Part shown: positions 54,063 through 62,708 of the stretch, piece by piece | How positions within the stretch are numbered: position 1 is the first letter of the stretch | Layout of the letters: every line of letters begins with the position of its first letter | Assembly (NCBI RefSeq): GCF_013087515.1 | Contig: NZ_JABFCN010000022.1 | Span: forward strand, 62,001 to 126,000 | DNA: 64,000 bases | Direction of reading: 5' to 3' | From: Rhizobium sophorae | GTDB taxonomy: Bacteria > Pseudomonadota > Alphaproteobacteria > Rhizobiales > Rhizobiaceae | Notes under the pieces: model-generated | Seen by the model: the letters and a program-made list of their open reading frames with translations, nothing else | What the model was told of the DNA's origin: nothing | The model's database searches: none | Program-made: the position numbers and the translations under genes

Positions 54063-54108
54063 CTAAAACATTGAAATAAAGACCTAAAGCGCGAGGAGCG
54101 CGCTTTAG
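54063..54108. repeat. Family 1 repeat fragment and terminator-like hairpin after fdsD
   Basis: It contains AAATAAAGACCTAAAGCGCG, the right half of the family 1 repeat. CTAAAGCGCG (54084-54093) and CGCGCTTTAG (54099-54108) form a perfect 10-bp stem that includes the fdsD stop codon. It can act as the 3' end of the fds transcript. Confidence 0.65.
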
Positions 54109-54341
54109 TGTTTTACCGGCTCCGGCTTTCGGATAAGAGGAACGGCCTGAAGCACGAGCGCGTCCAGGCCGTTCTCCTCATTCTCCAGAATTTCGAACAA
54201 TTGCCGCCTCATGCGCGGGTCCCAGAATTTGTTGATATGAGTGGCGACCCCCTGCGCGGCCTCGCTTTCCGGCTGGCTTTTGAAGAAGGTGGCGATCTGG
54301 TTTGCCATATAGACGAGCTTGGTCTTGGTATCATGCGACAT
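54105..54341 (-). CDS. fdsD: Formate dehydrogenase subunit delta
   Basis: A 78-residue protein of the FdsD family: KLVYMANQIATFFKSQPESE, THINKFWDPRMRRQLFEI and the tail LDALVLQAVPLIRKP. FdsD is a small chaperone or subunit needed for assembly of the NAD-linked molybdenum formate dehydrogenase. The ATG at 54341 overlaps the end of fdhD by 11 bases. Its stop lies within a repeat-derived hairpin. It is the last gene of the fds operon. Confidence 0.92.
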   Translation of the reverse strand: MSHDTKTKLVYMANQIATFFKSQPESEAAQGVATHINKFWDPRMRRQLFEILENEENGLDALVLQAVPLIRKPEPVKH

Positions 54342-55158
54342 CGGCAATGCTTCCGGGCGAGATGCGGTGCGGGTGAGTGAAAATCTCGAAATCCTCGCCA
54401 CGCACCAGCGCGACGAGCGCCATGCCGGCTTCTTCGGCCGTGCGGATGGCGAGAGCCGTCGGCGCCGAAATGGCGATGAGCACCGGGCTGCCGAGGATCG
54501 CCGCCTTCTGCACCATCTCGACGGAGATCCGGCTGGTGACGACAACGGCGCCGTCCCCACCTCTTTCAGTAGCACGGATGACGGCGCCGCAGAGCTTGTC
54601 CAGCGCATTGTGCCGGCCGACATCTTCGCGTACGGCAATCAGCCCCCTGCCGGGACGATAGAACCCGGCGCCATGCACCGCCCGCGTCTCACGATGCAGC
54701 GGCTGCGCCTCGTTCAGAAGCGAAACGGCGCGGACGATATCCGCATGCGACAGCGCCAGTGGCGATCTCGAGACATCCGGCACCGGTCGTACCGCCTGTT
54801 CGATCGATTCGATGCCGCAGAGCCCGCAGCCGACCGGTCCCGCCATGCTGCGGCGGCGTAGCCGCAGCCGATCGGCGACGTCGTCGACCAGGCTCACCTG
54901 CACATCGATCCCCTGCTCGCCCTCGACGACCTCGATGCCTGATATCTCCGCCGGCCCGGTGATGATCCCTTCGGTCAGGCTGAATCCGATCGCAAAATCC
55001 TCGAGATCATCAGGCGTTGCCATCATCACAGCATGCGAACTGCCGCCATAGGAAAAGGCGATCGGCACCTCTTCCGGCACGATGCGCGAACCGGTCTGGA
55101 GGACGCCGTTGCGGCGGGCGGTCTCGGGGACATGGGCGGTGACGGTGAAGGTCATCAT
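54331..55158 (-). CDS. fdhD: Formate dehydrogenase sulfurtransferase FdhD
   Basis: A 275-residue accessory protein that passes sulfur from a cysteine desulfurase to the molybdenum cofactor of formate dehydrogenase. Marks are EEVPIAFSYGGSSHAVMMAT, EDFAIGFSLTEGII, the cysteine pair in VGCGLCGIE (about residues 111-119), and RGLIAVREDVGRHNALDKL. Start at 55158 is followed by a second ATG. It lies 35 bases after fdsA and overlaps fdsD, so all belong to one transcript. Confidence 0.95.
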   Translation of the reverse strand: MMTFTVTAHVPETARRNGVLQTGSRIVPEEVPIAFSYGGSSHAVMMATPDDLEDFAIGFSLTEGIITGPAEISGIEVVEGEQGIDVQVSLVDDVADRLRLRRRSMAGPVGCGLCGIESIEQAVRPVPDVSRSPLALSHADIVRAVSLLNEAQPLHRETRAVHGAGFYRPGRGLIAVREDVGRHNALDKLCGAVIRATERGGDGAVVVTSRISVEMVQKAAILGSPVLIAISAPTALAIRTAEEAGMALVALVRGEDFEIFTHPHRISPGSIADVA

Positions 55159-55192
55159 GCGCGTTCCTGCTTACAGAGCCGCCCCCGCATCA

Positions 55193-58072
55193 TCACTCCG
55201 CCGCCTCGAGCTTGCCGGCGATGCGGCGCGATTGCCGCGCCTGCTCGTCATATTCGAGTTGCCATTCGCTCGGCCCGTTGGAGGGCGAGACCTGCACCGC
55301 CGTCACCTTGTATTCCGGGCAGTTCGTCGCCCAGTCGGAGAAATCGGTGGTGATGACGTTCGCCTGCGTCGTGGGATGATGGAAGGTCGTATAGACGACA
55401 CCCGGCGCGACGCGATCGGTGATCAGCGCCCTGAGCGTCGTGTCGCCGGAGCGGCTGTCGAGCTTCACCCAGTCGCCATCGCGAACGCCGCGCTGCTCGG
55501 CATCGTGCGGATGGATTTCCAGCCGGTCTTCCGCATGCCAGACGACATTCTCGGTTCGCCTTGTCTGCGCCCCGACATTGTACTGGCTGAGGATGCGGCC
55601 GGTGGTGAGAAGCAGCGGGAAGCGCGGACCGGTACGCTCGTCGGTCGCCACATATTCGGTTCGGATGAACTTGCCCTTGCCGCGCACGAAGCCATTGACA
55701 TGCATGATCGGCGAGCCGAGCGGGCTCTTCTCGTTGCAGGGCCACTGCACCGAGCCCATTTTTTCGAGATAGTCGTAGGAGACCATCGCGAAGCTCGGCG
55801 TCGTCATGGCGATCTCGTCCATGATCTCCGACGGATGGGTGTAATTCCAGTCGAGCCCCATCGCCTGGGCAAGCTTCTGCGTCACTTCCCAGTCGCCATA
55901 GCCGTTGCGCGGCGACATCACCTTGCGCACGCGATTGATGCGGCGCTCGGCATTGGTGAAGGTGCCGTCCTTCTCGAGGAAGGTCGAGCCCGGCAGGAAG
56001 ACATGGGCGTAATTGGCGGTCTCGTTGAGGAACAGGTCCTGCACGACGACGCATTCCATCGCTGCAAGCCCGGCCGCGACATGTTTGGTATCGGGATCGG
56101 ACTGGAGGATGTCTTCGCCCTGGATGTAGATGCCTTTGAAGGAGCCGTCGACTGCCGCATCCAGCATGTTCGGAATACGCAGGCCCGGCTCGTTGTTGAG
56201 CTTCACGCCCCAGAGCTTTTCGAAGATATCGCGCGTCGCATCGTCGGAAATGTGCCTGTAGCCCGGCAATTCGTGCGGGAAAGAACCCATGTCGCAGGAA
56301 CCCTGCACGTTGTTTTGGCCACGCAGCGGGTTCACGCCGACGCCGGGACGGCCGATATTGCCGGTCGCCATCGCCAGGTTGGCGATAGCGATCACCGTGG
56401 TCGAGCCCTGGCTGTGTTCGGTGACGCCGAGGCCATAATAGATCGCGCCGTTGCCGCCCTTGGCATAGAGTCGCGCCGCGCCGCGCAGATCCGCCGCCGG
56501 CACGCCGGTGAAGATCTCGGTCTCTTCGGGACTGTGCTGCGGTTCGGCGACGAAGGCTGCCCAGTCCTCGAACTCCGACCAGTCGCAGCGCTCGCGGATG
56601 AACGTCTCGTCATAGAGCCCTTCGGTGACGATCACATGCGCCAGCGCCGTCATGACCGCGACATTGGTGCCGGGCTTCAGCGGCAGGTGATAGGAGGCCT
56701 CGATATGCGGCGAGCGGACGATATCGGTGCGGCGCGGATCGATGACGATGAGCTTGGCCCCTTGGCGCAGCCGCTTCTTCAGCCGCGAGCCGAACACCGG
56801 ATGTCCGTCGGTCGGATTGGCGCCGATGACGATGACGACGTCGGAATGCTCGACACTGTCGAAATCCTGCGTGCCCGCCGACGTGCCGAAGGTCTGGCCG
56901 AGGCCGTAACCCGTCGGTGAATGGCAGACACGGGCGCAGGTATCGACATTATTGTTGCCGAAACCGGCGCGGATCAGCTTCTGCACCAGATACGTTTCCT
57001 CATTGGTGCAGCGCGACGAGGTGATGCCGCCAATCGCCTCGCGGCCGTATTGATATTGGATGCGGCGGAATTCCGTCGCCACATGCGCGAAGGCCTCGTC
57101 CCAGCTCACTTCCCGCCAGGGATCGCTGACCTTTTCGCGGATCATCGGATTGAGGATACGGTCCTTGTGAGTGGAATAGCCATAAGCGAAGCGGCCCTTG
57201 ACGCAGGAATGGCCGCGATTGGCCTGACCGTCCTTCCACGGCACCATGCGCACCAGTTCCTCGCCGCGCATCTCCGCCTTGAAGGAACAGCCGACGCCGC
57301 AATAGGCGCAGGTCGTCACAGCCGAATGCTCGGGCTGGCCGATCTGGATCACCGACTTCTCCGTCAGCGTCGCCGTCGGGCAGGCCTGGACACAGGCGCC
57401 GCAAGAGACGCATTCGGAATCGATGAAATGCTCGTGCATACCGGGCGAAACGCGCGAGCCGAAGCCGCGGCCCTCGATCGTCAGCGCGAAGGTGCCCTGC
57501 ACTTCCTCGCAGGCGCGCACGCAGCGCGAACAGACGATGCACTTGGAGGGATCATAGGTGAAATAGGGATTGGATTCGTCCTTCGGCATCCATTTCAGAT
57601 TGATGTCGCCATTGCTGCGCGCCTTGACGTGATTGTCGCCCTCGTAGCCGTAGCGCACATCGCGCAGGCCGACGGCGCCCGCCATGTCCTGCAATTCGCA
57701 ATCGCCGTTGGCCGCGCAGGTGAGACAGTCGAGCGGATGGTCGGAGATATAGAGTTCCATCACGCCGCGGCGGATATCCTTCAATCGCCCCGTCTGCGTG
57801 TGCACCACCATGTTTGCCGCCACCGGCGTCGTGCAGGAGGAGGGCGTGCCGTTGCGACCCTCGATCTCGACGAGGCAGAGCCGGCAGGAGCCGAAAGCAT
57901 CGACCATATCGGTGGCACAGAGCTTCGGCACCTTGATGCCGGCCTCCATCGAGGCGCGCATGATCGAGGTGCCCTCCGGCACGCTGATCTGCTGTCCGTC
58001 GATAGTGAGTGTCACCATGGCCTCGGATTTCGAAGCGGGCGTGCCGTAGTCGATTTCATGGACGAGAGACAT
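55193..58072 (-). CDS. fdsA: NAD-dependent formate dehydrogenase alpha subunit
   Basis: A 959-residue catalytic subunit. An N-terminal 2Fe-2S ferredoxin-like domain (AFGSCRLCLVEIEG, about residues 43-70) is followed by a His-Cys-type and two 4Fe-4S cluster regions (CIVCSRCVRACEEVQG and CVSCGACVQACPTATL, about 150-215). A further CAYCGVGC cluster starts the bis-MGD molybdopterin domain. The molybdenum ligand is cysteine C383 in TCARVCHSPT, not selenocysteine. The C-terminal molydopterin-binding domain includes GRILSQYNVGAQTRR. It oxidises formate to CO2 and passes electrons to FdsB/FdsG. Confidence 0.96.
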   Translation of the reverse strand: MSLVHEIDYGTPASKSEAMVTLTIDGQQISVPEGTSIMRASMEAGIKVPKLCATDMVDAFGSCRLCLVEIEGRNGTPSSCTTPVAANMVVHTQTGRLKDIRRGVMELYISDHPLDCLTCAANGDCELQDMAGAVGLRDVRYGYEGDNHVKARSNGDINLKWMPKDESNPYFTYDPSKCIVCSRCVRACEEVQGTFALTIEGRGFGSRVSPGMHEHFIDSECVSCGACVQACPTATLTEKSVIQIGQPEHSAVTTCAYCGVGCSFKAEMRGEELVRMVPWKDGQANRGHSCVKGRFAYGYSTHKDRILNPMIREKVSDPWREVSWDEAFAHVATEFRRIQYQYGREAIGGITSSRCTNEETYLVQKLIRAGFGNNNVDTCARVCHSPTGYGLGQTFGTSAGTQDFDSVEHSDVVIVIGANPTDGHPVFGSRLKKRLRQGAKLIVIDPRRTDIVRSPHIEASYHLPLKPGTNVAVMTALAHVIVTEGLYDETFIRERCDWSEFEDWAAFVAEPQHSPEETEIFTGVPAADLRGAARLYAKGGNGAIYYGLGVTEHSQGSTTVIAIANLAMATGNIGRPGVGVNPLRGQNNVQGSCDMGSFPHELPGYRHISDDATRDIFEKLWGVKLNNEPGLRIPNMLDAAVDGSFKGIYIQGEDILQSDPDTKHVAAGLAAMECVVVQDLFLNETANYAHVFLPGSTFLEKDGTFTNAERRINRVRKVMSPRNGYGDWEVTQKLAQAMGLDWNYTHPSEIMDEIAMTTPSFAMVSYDYLEKMGSVQWPCNEKSPLGSPIMHVNGFVRGKGKFIRTEYVATDERTGPRFPLLLTTGRILSQYNVGAQTRRTENVVWHAEDRLEIHPHDAEQRGVRDGDWVKLDSRSGDTTLRALITDRVAPGVVYTTFHHPTTQANVITTDFSDWATNCPEYKVTAVQVSPSNGPSEWQLEYDEQARQSRRIAGKLEAAE

Positions 58073-58129
58073 GATTGGTCTCCTTGCTTGAGATGGTGAG
58101 GTCAGCGCAGGCGTTCCATGAAAAACGCG

Positions 58130-59686
58130 TCATTCCGCCGCCTCCACCAGAGGTGCCGGCGAAAAATCCTCCGGGAAATGCGTCATGGCGCTCATGACAG
58201 GATAGGGCGTGAAACCGCCCAGCGCACAGAGCGAGCCGAACTTCATCGTATTGCAGAGATCGGCAAGCAGCGCCCGGTTCTTCTCCGGCTCGATCCCGTG
58301 TGCGATCTTGTCGGCCGTCTCCACGCCGCGCGTCGAGCCGATGCGGCAGGGCGTGCACTTGCCGCAGCTTTCGACGGCGCAGAATTCCATCGCGAAACGC
58401 GCCTGCTTCAGCATATCGGCCGTGTCGTCGAAGACGACGATGCCGGCATGGCCGATCAGTCCGTCCTTGGCGGCGAAGGATTCGTAGTCGAACGGCGTGT
58501 CGAACAGCGCCCGCGGGAAATAGGCCCCGAGCGGTCCGCCCACCTGCACAGCTTTGACCGGCCGTCCCGTCACTGTACCGCCACCGATCCTGTCGACGAT
58601 ATCTCCAAGCGAAAGACCGAAGGCCGTTTCATAGAGGCCGCCATATCTGACATTGCCGGCAATCTGCAGCGGGATGGTGCCGCGCGAGCGGCCCATGCCG
58701 AAATCGCGGTAGAAGGCCGCACCCTTTTCCATGATGACCGGCACCGAAGCCAGCGAGATCACGTTGTTGATGACGGTCGGACAGTTAAACAGCCCCTTAT
58801 GCGCCGGCAGCGGCGGCTTGGCACGCACGACGCCGCGCTTGCCCTCGAGACTGTTGAGCAGCGCCGTCTCCTCGCCGCAGACATAGGCGCCGGCGCCGGT
58901 GCGCACCTCGATATCGAAGGCGCGGCCGGAGCCGAGCACCGATGGCCCGAGAATGCCGGCCTGGCGCGCGATGCCGACAGCCTCGGTCATGACAGCGATC
59001 GCATGCGGATATTCCGAACGCGTATAAACGAAACCCTTGGTCGCCCCGGTCGCGAGCCCTGATATCGCCATGCCCTCGATCAGCATGAAGGGATCACCCT
59101 CCATGATCATCCGGTCGGCAAAGGTGCCGCTGTCGCCCTCGTCGGCATTGCAGACGATATATTTGCGTTCGCCGGCGGCCTCGAGAACGGTCTTCCACTT
59201 GATGCCGGTGGGAAAGCCGGCACCGCCGCGGCCGCGCAAGCCGGAATCGGTGATTTCCTTGACGATTTCAACGGGTGTCATCGAAACGGCGCGGCGAAGC
59301 CCGGCAAGACCGCCATGCGCCTCGTAATCGCCAAGCGAAAGCGGATCGGTGACGCCGCAGCGGGCGAAGGTCAGGCGGGTCTGTTCCTTGAGGAACGGGA
59401 GGTCTTCAACCTCCCCGAGACAGAGCCGATGCTCGCTTCCATCAATCATCCCGGCACCGAACAGATCAGGCACATCCTCTGACTTCACCGGTCCATAGCC
59501 GATGCGCTTGCCGGCAACCTCGACCTCGACCAGCGGCTCCAGCCAGAACATTCCGCGCGAGCCGTTGCGCACGATCTCGGCATCGAAGCCGCGGGCGGCG
59601 ATCTCCTGGGCAATCGCCTTTGCCACCTGTTCGGCCCCGAGCGCCAGCGCTGCGGCATCGCGCGGAACATATATCCTGACCGTCAT
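58130..59686 (-). CDS. fdsB: Formate dehydrogenase beta subunit (NuoF-like)
   Basis: A 518-residue flavoprotein. The N-terminal thioredoxin-like part (about residues 1-110) is followed by the NADH- and FMN-binding core: GLRGRGGAGFPTGIKWK, CNADEGDSGTFADRMIM and GAGAYVCGEETALLNSLEGK. The C-terminal 4Fe-4S motif is ESCGKCTPCRIGSTRG with a later LCNTMKFGSLC. It reduces NAD with electrons from FdsA. The start overlaps the fdsG stop by four bases. Confidence 0.95.
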   Translation of the reverse strand: MTVRIYVPRDAAALALGAEQVAKAIAQEIAARGFDAEIVRNGSRGMFWLEPLVEVEVAGKRIGYGPVKSEDVPDLFGAGMIDGSEHRLCLGEVEDLPFLKEQTRLTFARCGVTDPLSLGDYEAHGGLAGLRRAVSMTPVEIVKEITDSGLRGRGGAGFPTGIKWKTVLEAAGERKYIVCNADEGDSGTFADRMIMEGDPFMLIEGMAISGLATGATKGFVYTRSEYPHAIAVMTEAVGIARQAGILGPSVLGSGRAFDIEVRTGAGAYVCGEETALLNSLEGKRGVVRAKPPLPAHKGLFNCPTVINNVISLASVPVIMEKGAAFYRDFGMGRSRGTIPLQIAGNVRYGGLYETAFGLSLGDIVDRIGGGTVTGRPVKAVQVGGPLGAYFPRALFDTPFDYESFAAKDGLIGHAGIVVFDDTADMLKQARFAMEFCAVESCGKCTPCRIGSTRGVETADKIAHGIEPEKNRALLADLCNTMKFGSLCALGGFTPYPVMSAMTHFPEDFSPAPLVEAAE

Positions 59687-60162
59687 CGGCGTGCCTCCGC
59701 GACGAGTTCCGCCGCCGTCCGATCGTCGACCCGGCCATAGACCTCGCCGTCGAGCATCACCGCCGGCGCGCAGGCGCAGAGCCCGAGACAGTAGACCGGC
59801 TCCAGCGTCACGCCACCATCGAGCGTCGTCTGATGAAAATCGATGCCGAGCAGCGCCTTCACACGTTCGGCCAACGCATCGCCGCCCATCGACTGACAGG
59901 CTTCGGCGCGACAGAGCTTCAGCACATGCCGGCCGGCGGGATGGTCGCGATAATCGTGATAGAAGGTCACCACCCCATGCACTTCGGCGCGGGAGAGGTT
60001 CAATTCCTCCGCGATAACAGGCATGGCTTCCTGCGGCACATAGCCGAATTCTTGCTGAACCTCGTGCAGAATGGGAAGCAGCGGCCCTTCGAGAAAGCGA
60101 AGATCGGCGACGATGGCCCGAGTGCGTGCTGCAATATCGCCTTCGGCGATATGAATGGTCAT
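59683..60162 (-). CDS. fdsG: Formate dehydrogenase gamma subunit (NuoE-like)
   Basis: A 159-residue thioredoxin-fold 2Fe-2S protein homologous to NuoE. The four ligands lie in LCRAEACQSMGG and VYCLGLCACAP. The N-terminal helical part has LLPILHEVQQEFGYVPQEAM. It completes the diaphorase module with FdsB. It is the first structural gene of the fds operon, 135 bases downstream of the LysR gene, with a LysR-type site in that gap. Confidence 0.95.
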   Translation of the reverse strand: MTIHIAEGDIAARTRAIVADLRFLEGPLLPILHEVQQEFGYVPQEAMPVIAEELNLSRAEVHGVVTFYHDYRDHPAGRHVLKLCRAEACQSMGGDALAERVKALLGIDFHQTTLDGGVTLEPVYCLGLCACAPAVMLDGEVYGRVDDRTAAELVAEARR

Positions 60163-60268
60163 AAGGCAGCCCTCCCAGCGGCTTGCTCGTTGCGAAATAG
60201 CGGGCCTCCCCCAGCCGGATGCTATTCCGTCACCACCATCTCAGGGAAGCAGCCGGCGATCAATAAAG

Positions 60269-60301
60269 CTATCTCGTTGCTTGATAGGTTTTTTCTATCA
60301 A
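60269..60301 (-). promoter_or_regulatory. LysR-type binding site upstream of fdsG
   Basis: TTGATAG (60281-60287) and CTATCAA (60295-60301) form a perfect 7-bp inverted repeat spaced by 7 bases and containing a T-N11-A core. A further half site CTATC lies at 60269-60273. It begins in the stop region of the LysR gene and lies about 110-140 bases before fdsG. Confidence 0.55.
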
Positions 60302-61191
60302 AGTTCTTCGTCTTGCACGAGCACTCTCGCTTCATGCAGCAAAGCCGAGACAAGCGGCGTGAAGGGCTCGCGATAAGGCGCAACAAGGCCGACCAGATGA
60401 TGCGCTTCCGGCTCGACGATCGGGATCATGCGGATTTCCACTGGAAATCCGAAGGATTTGGCGACGTTGCGCGGCATGATGCTCGCCCAGCGTCCGGTCC
60501 TGACATGCGAGAACAGCACGATCATCGAGTTGGACTCGAGCGTCGGATGCGCTGTTGCGCCTGCTTCCGTCAAGTGGCGGTTGATGATGCGGCGGTTCTG
60601 CATGTCGGCAGTCAATAGACAAAGCCGAAGGTCGCCGATCTCCCGCCAGGTCACGTTGTCGCGATCGGACAGCGGGCTGCCGGCAGCCGTGATCAGATTA
60701 TAGCGCTCCGCATAGAGGGGAACGGTCGTGACGCGGCCGAGCGGCTCGTTTTCGAGATAGGTGATGCCGGCATCGATTTCGAGGTTTTCGAGCATGCTCA
60801 GTACCTGCAGCGAATTCCGCGAGACGATCGAGAAGGTCACGCCGGGATGCCGCTCCTGAAAGGGCGTGGTGATGCGCGACAGCATGGCGAGCGCGGTCGG
60901 AATGGCGGCGAGGCGAATGTGGCCGGAAAGCCCGCGGCGCGCGGCACGCATCTCCTCACGCATGGTGCGGGCATCGCCGACGATGCGCCGGGCCCATTCG
61001 AGCACGCGCTGCCCCTCCGGCGTCAGCCCCTGGAACCGCGAACCGCGCTGCACCAACATGACGCCGAGTTGATCCTCGAGCTGGCGGATGGCCGCGGAAA
61101 GCGTCGGCTGCGAGATCCCGCACTCCTCCGCAGCGCGGCCAAAGTGCTTTTCATTGGCAAGGGCGATGAAGAATTCCAGCTTGTCGATCAT
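60298..61191 (-). CDS. LysR-family transcriptional regulator
   Basis: A 297-residue regulator with the N-terminal helix-turn-helix (KLEFFIALANEKHFGRAAEE, CGISQPTLSAAIRQLEDQLG) and a C-terminal effector-binding domain (about residues 90-290: LSGHIRLAAIPTALAML, VTTVPLYAERYNLI). The same strand and direct upstream position make it the likely regulator of the fds operon; formate or a related acid may be the effector. The inverted repeat at 60281-60301 is a candidate site. A family 1 repeat lies upstream of it. Confidence 0.92.
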   Translation of the reverse strand: MIDKLEFFIALANEKHFGRAAEECGISQPTLSAAIRQLEDQLGVMLVQRGSRFQGLTPEGQRVLEWARRIVGDARTMREEMRAARRGLSGHIRLAAIPTALAMLSRITTPFQERHPGVTFSIVSRNSLQVLSMLENLEIDAGITYLENEPLGRVTTVPLYAERYNLITAAGSPLSDRDNVTWREIGDLRLCLLTADMQNRRIINRHLTEAGATAHPTLESNSMIVLFSHVRTGRWASIMPRNVAKSFGFPVEIRMIPIVEPEAHHLVGLVAPYREPFTPLVSALLHEARVLVQDEEL

Positions 61192-61268
61192 CCGGTCTCC
61201 CGATCCGGCATGACATCATCCGGGTCAGTTCATCTTTGACGCAGCAGCGGTGCTCCGCAAGAGCGATC

Positions 61269-61386
61269 TCTAGATCAGTATGATTTTAGGCCCGATCGGC
61301 CTAAAATCTGAATCCTGATCTAAATCAAAGAAATAGACCATGATGTCGTCCGAAAACCGCGCACACTTTTCGGCATCATGCTCTAA
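61269..61386 (-). repeat. Rhizobial intergenic repeat, family 1, copy F
   Basis: On the minus strand it begins TAGAGCATGATGCCGAAAA, has the core GTGTGCGCGGTTTTCGGACG, then CATCATGGTCTATTTCTTTG, and ends with a second palindrome. GATTTTAGGC and GCCTAAAATC (61282-61308) form a 10-bp stem. Its first bases include the TAG stop of the ArsR-type gene. Confidence 0.75.
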
Positions 61387-61724
61387 CTGTTCTCTGCAGC
61401 CGGAAAAAGATCGAACAGCGATTCGAGGAAGGCAAGCACGCTGACATTGCCGATGCTGTAATAGACCAGCCTGCCCTGACGGCGCGTATGGACCAGGCCT
61501 TCGAGCCTTAACCGCGCCAGTTGCTGCGAGACCATTGCCTGCTGTATGCCGAGGATATTTTCGATTTCACTCACCGTCCGCTCCTCGTTCGCCAGTATGC
61601 AGAGGATCAGAAGCCGGGTCTGGTGCGCTAGCGCTTTCAGCAGGCCGCTCGCTTCATGGGCTTGTCCAGCGAGTGTGTGCAATTCCTGGCCGGACATCCC
61701 CGGCTTGGGTTTGGGCAAAGGCAT
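61383..61724 (-). CDS. ArsR-family winged-helix regulator
   Basis: A 113-residue regulator with the winged helix LLKALAHQTRLLILCILANEE, TVSEIENILGIQQAMVSQQL and ARLRLEGLVHTRRQGRLVYY (about residues 32-92). There is no metal-binding CxC or ELCVCD motif, so a metal sensor of the SmtB/ArsR type is unlikely; a redox- or sulfur-responding type such as BigR/YgaV is possible. ATG at 61724 is preferred over an in-frame GTG at 61763. It lies about 100 bases downstream of the SDR gene. The stop codon is supplied by a repeat. Confidence 0.85.
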   Translation of the reverse strand: MPLPKPKPGMSGQELHTLAGQAHEASGLLKALAHQTRLLILCILANEERTVSEIENILGIQQAMVSQQLARLRLEGLVHTRRQGRLVYYSIGNVSVLAFLESLFDLFPAAENS

Positions 61725-61826
61725 TCGGTATCTCGGAAGGACGGCGATGAGGTAGATCAGCACAATAGCATATTCGCAGAAGCGAATTGGTCAAAATGAA
61801 GAAATGCCAAAAAAGGTCCAAGTAAA

Positions 61827-62651
61827 TCAGCAGATAAGCTGACCGCCATTGATCTCGATCACCTGTCCGGTGATGTAACCCGAGAGGGCGGGAGCCGCCA
61901 GGAACAGATAGGCGGGAGCACAATCCTCCGCCGTGCCGAGCCGCTGCAGGGGGATGGACTTTCTCGTTTGCTCCAGCTTTTCGCGGGAGGAATAGCGCTC
62001 ATGGAAATCCGTCTCGATCGTTCCTGGCGACACGCAATTGACGCGGATTCCGTCCGGTGCAAGCTCACGGGCAAGCGCCTTGGAATACGTCGCAACGAAG
62101 GCTTTCGAGGCCGAATAGATCGAAGAGCCGGGGCTGCCGCCTGTCAGCGCCGAAATCGAAACCGTGTTGACGATGGCCGCGCCTTCAGCCGCCTTCAATG
62201 CCGGCAGCAGCGCCCGCGTCAGCGCCACTACCGATGTCTGGTTGAGCCGCACGACCGCCTCATATTCTGCGTCGGTGAGCGTGGCAGCGGGAAAACGGCC
62301 AAGCATGGTGCCGGCATTGTTGACGAGCACATCGACCCTATCAAAGAAGGCGAGAGCATCCTCGGCAAATTGCGCTGCCCCACCGACCGCGGAAAAATCG
62401 GCATTAAGCAGCAGCGCCCGTCTTTCGGATTCAGCCGTCAGCAGGAAATCCGGCAGGTCGCGTCCCGGCTTGCGCCCGGTATGGACGATCACCTTCGCGC
62501 CGCAGTCCAGGAACTGCCGGGCCACTTCAAGGCCGATGCCGCGGCCGGCGCCAGTCACTACGACATTGCGATTTTCGAACAGTCTGGGATGGAACACGAA
62601 GCCGTCCTCCTCGCGGACAGTGCCGCCGGTTGTGTCATTCGCCCTTAACAT
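61827..62651 (-). CDS. Short-chain dehydrogenase/reductase
   Basis: A 274-residue classical SDR. The NAD(P)-binding motif is VTGAGRGIG (about residues 33-41), NNAG is near 111, and the catalytic Ser and YxxxK are in VSISALTGGSPGSSIYSASK. The family pattern SPGTIETDF and a C-terminal YITGQVIEINGGQ complete it. Substrate not deducible. The N-terminal 25 residues before the Rossmann fold are unusual and charged. It is convergent in neither direction: soxR precedes and the ArsR gene follows on the same strand. Confidence 0.9.
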   Translation of the reverse strand: MLRANDTTGGTVREEDGFVFHPRLFENRNVVVTGAGRGIGLEVARQFLDCGAKVIVHTGRKPGRDLPDFLLTAESERRALLLNADFSAVGGAAQFAEDALAFFDRVDVLVNNAGTMLGRFPAATLTDAEYEAVVRLNQTSVVALTRALLPALKAAEGAAIVNTVSISALTGGSPGSSIYSASKAFVATYSKALARELAPDGIRVNCVSPGTIETDFHERYSSREKLEQTRKSIPLQRLGTAEDCAPAYLFLAAPALSGYITGQVIEINGGQLIC

Positions 62652-62708
62652 ATGAGCGCGCCGGCTGAAAGAAAGGCGCGTATCGATCTTTCCTGGGGAG
62701 GACCGGGG

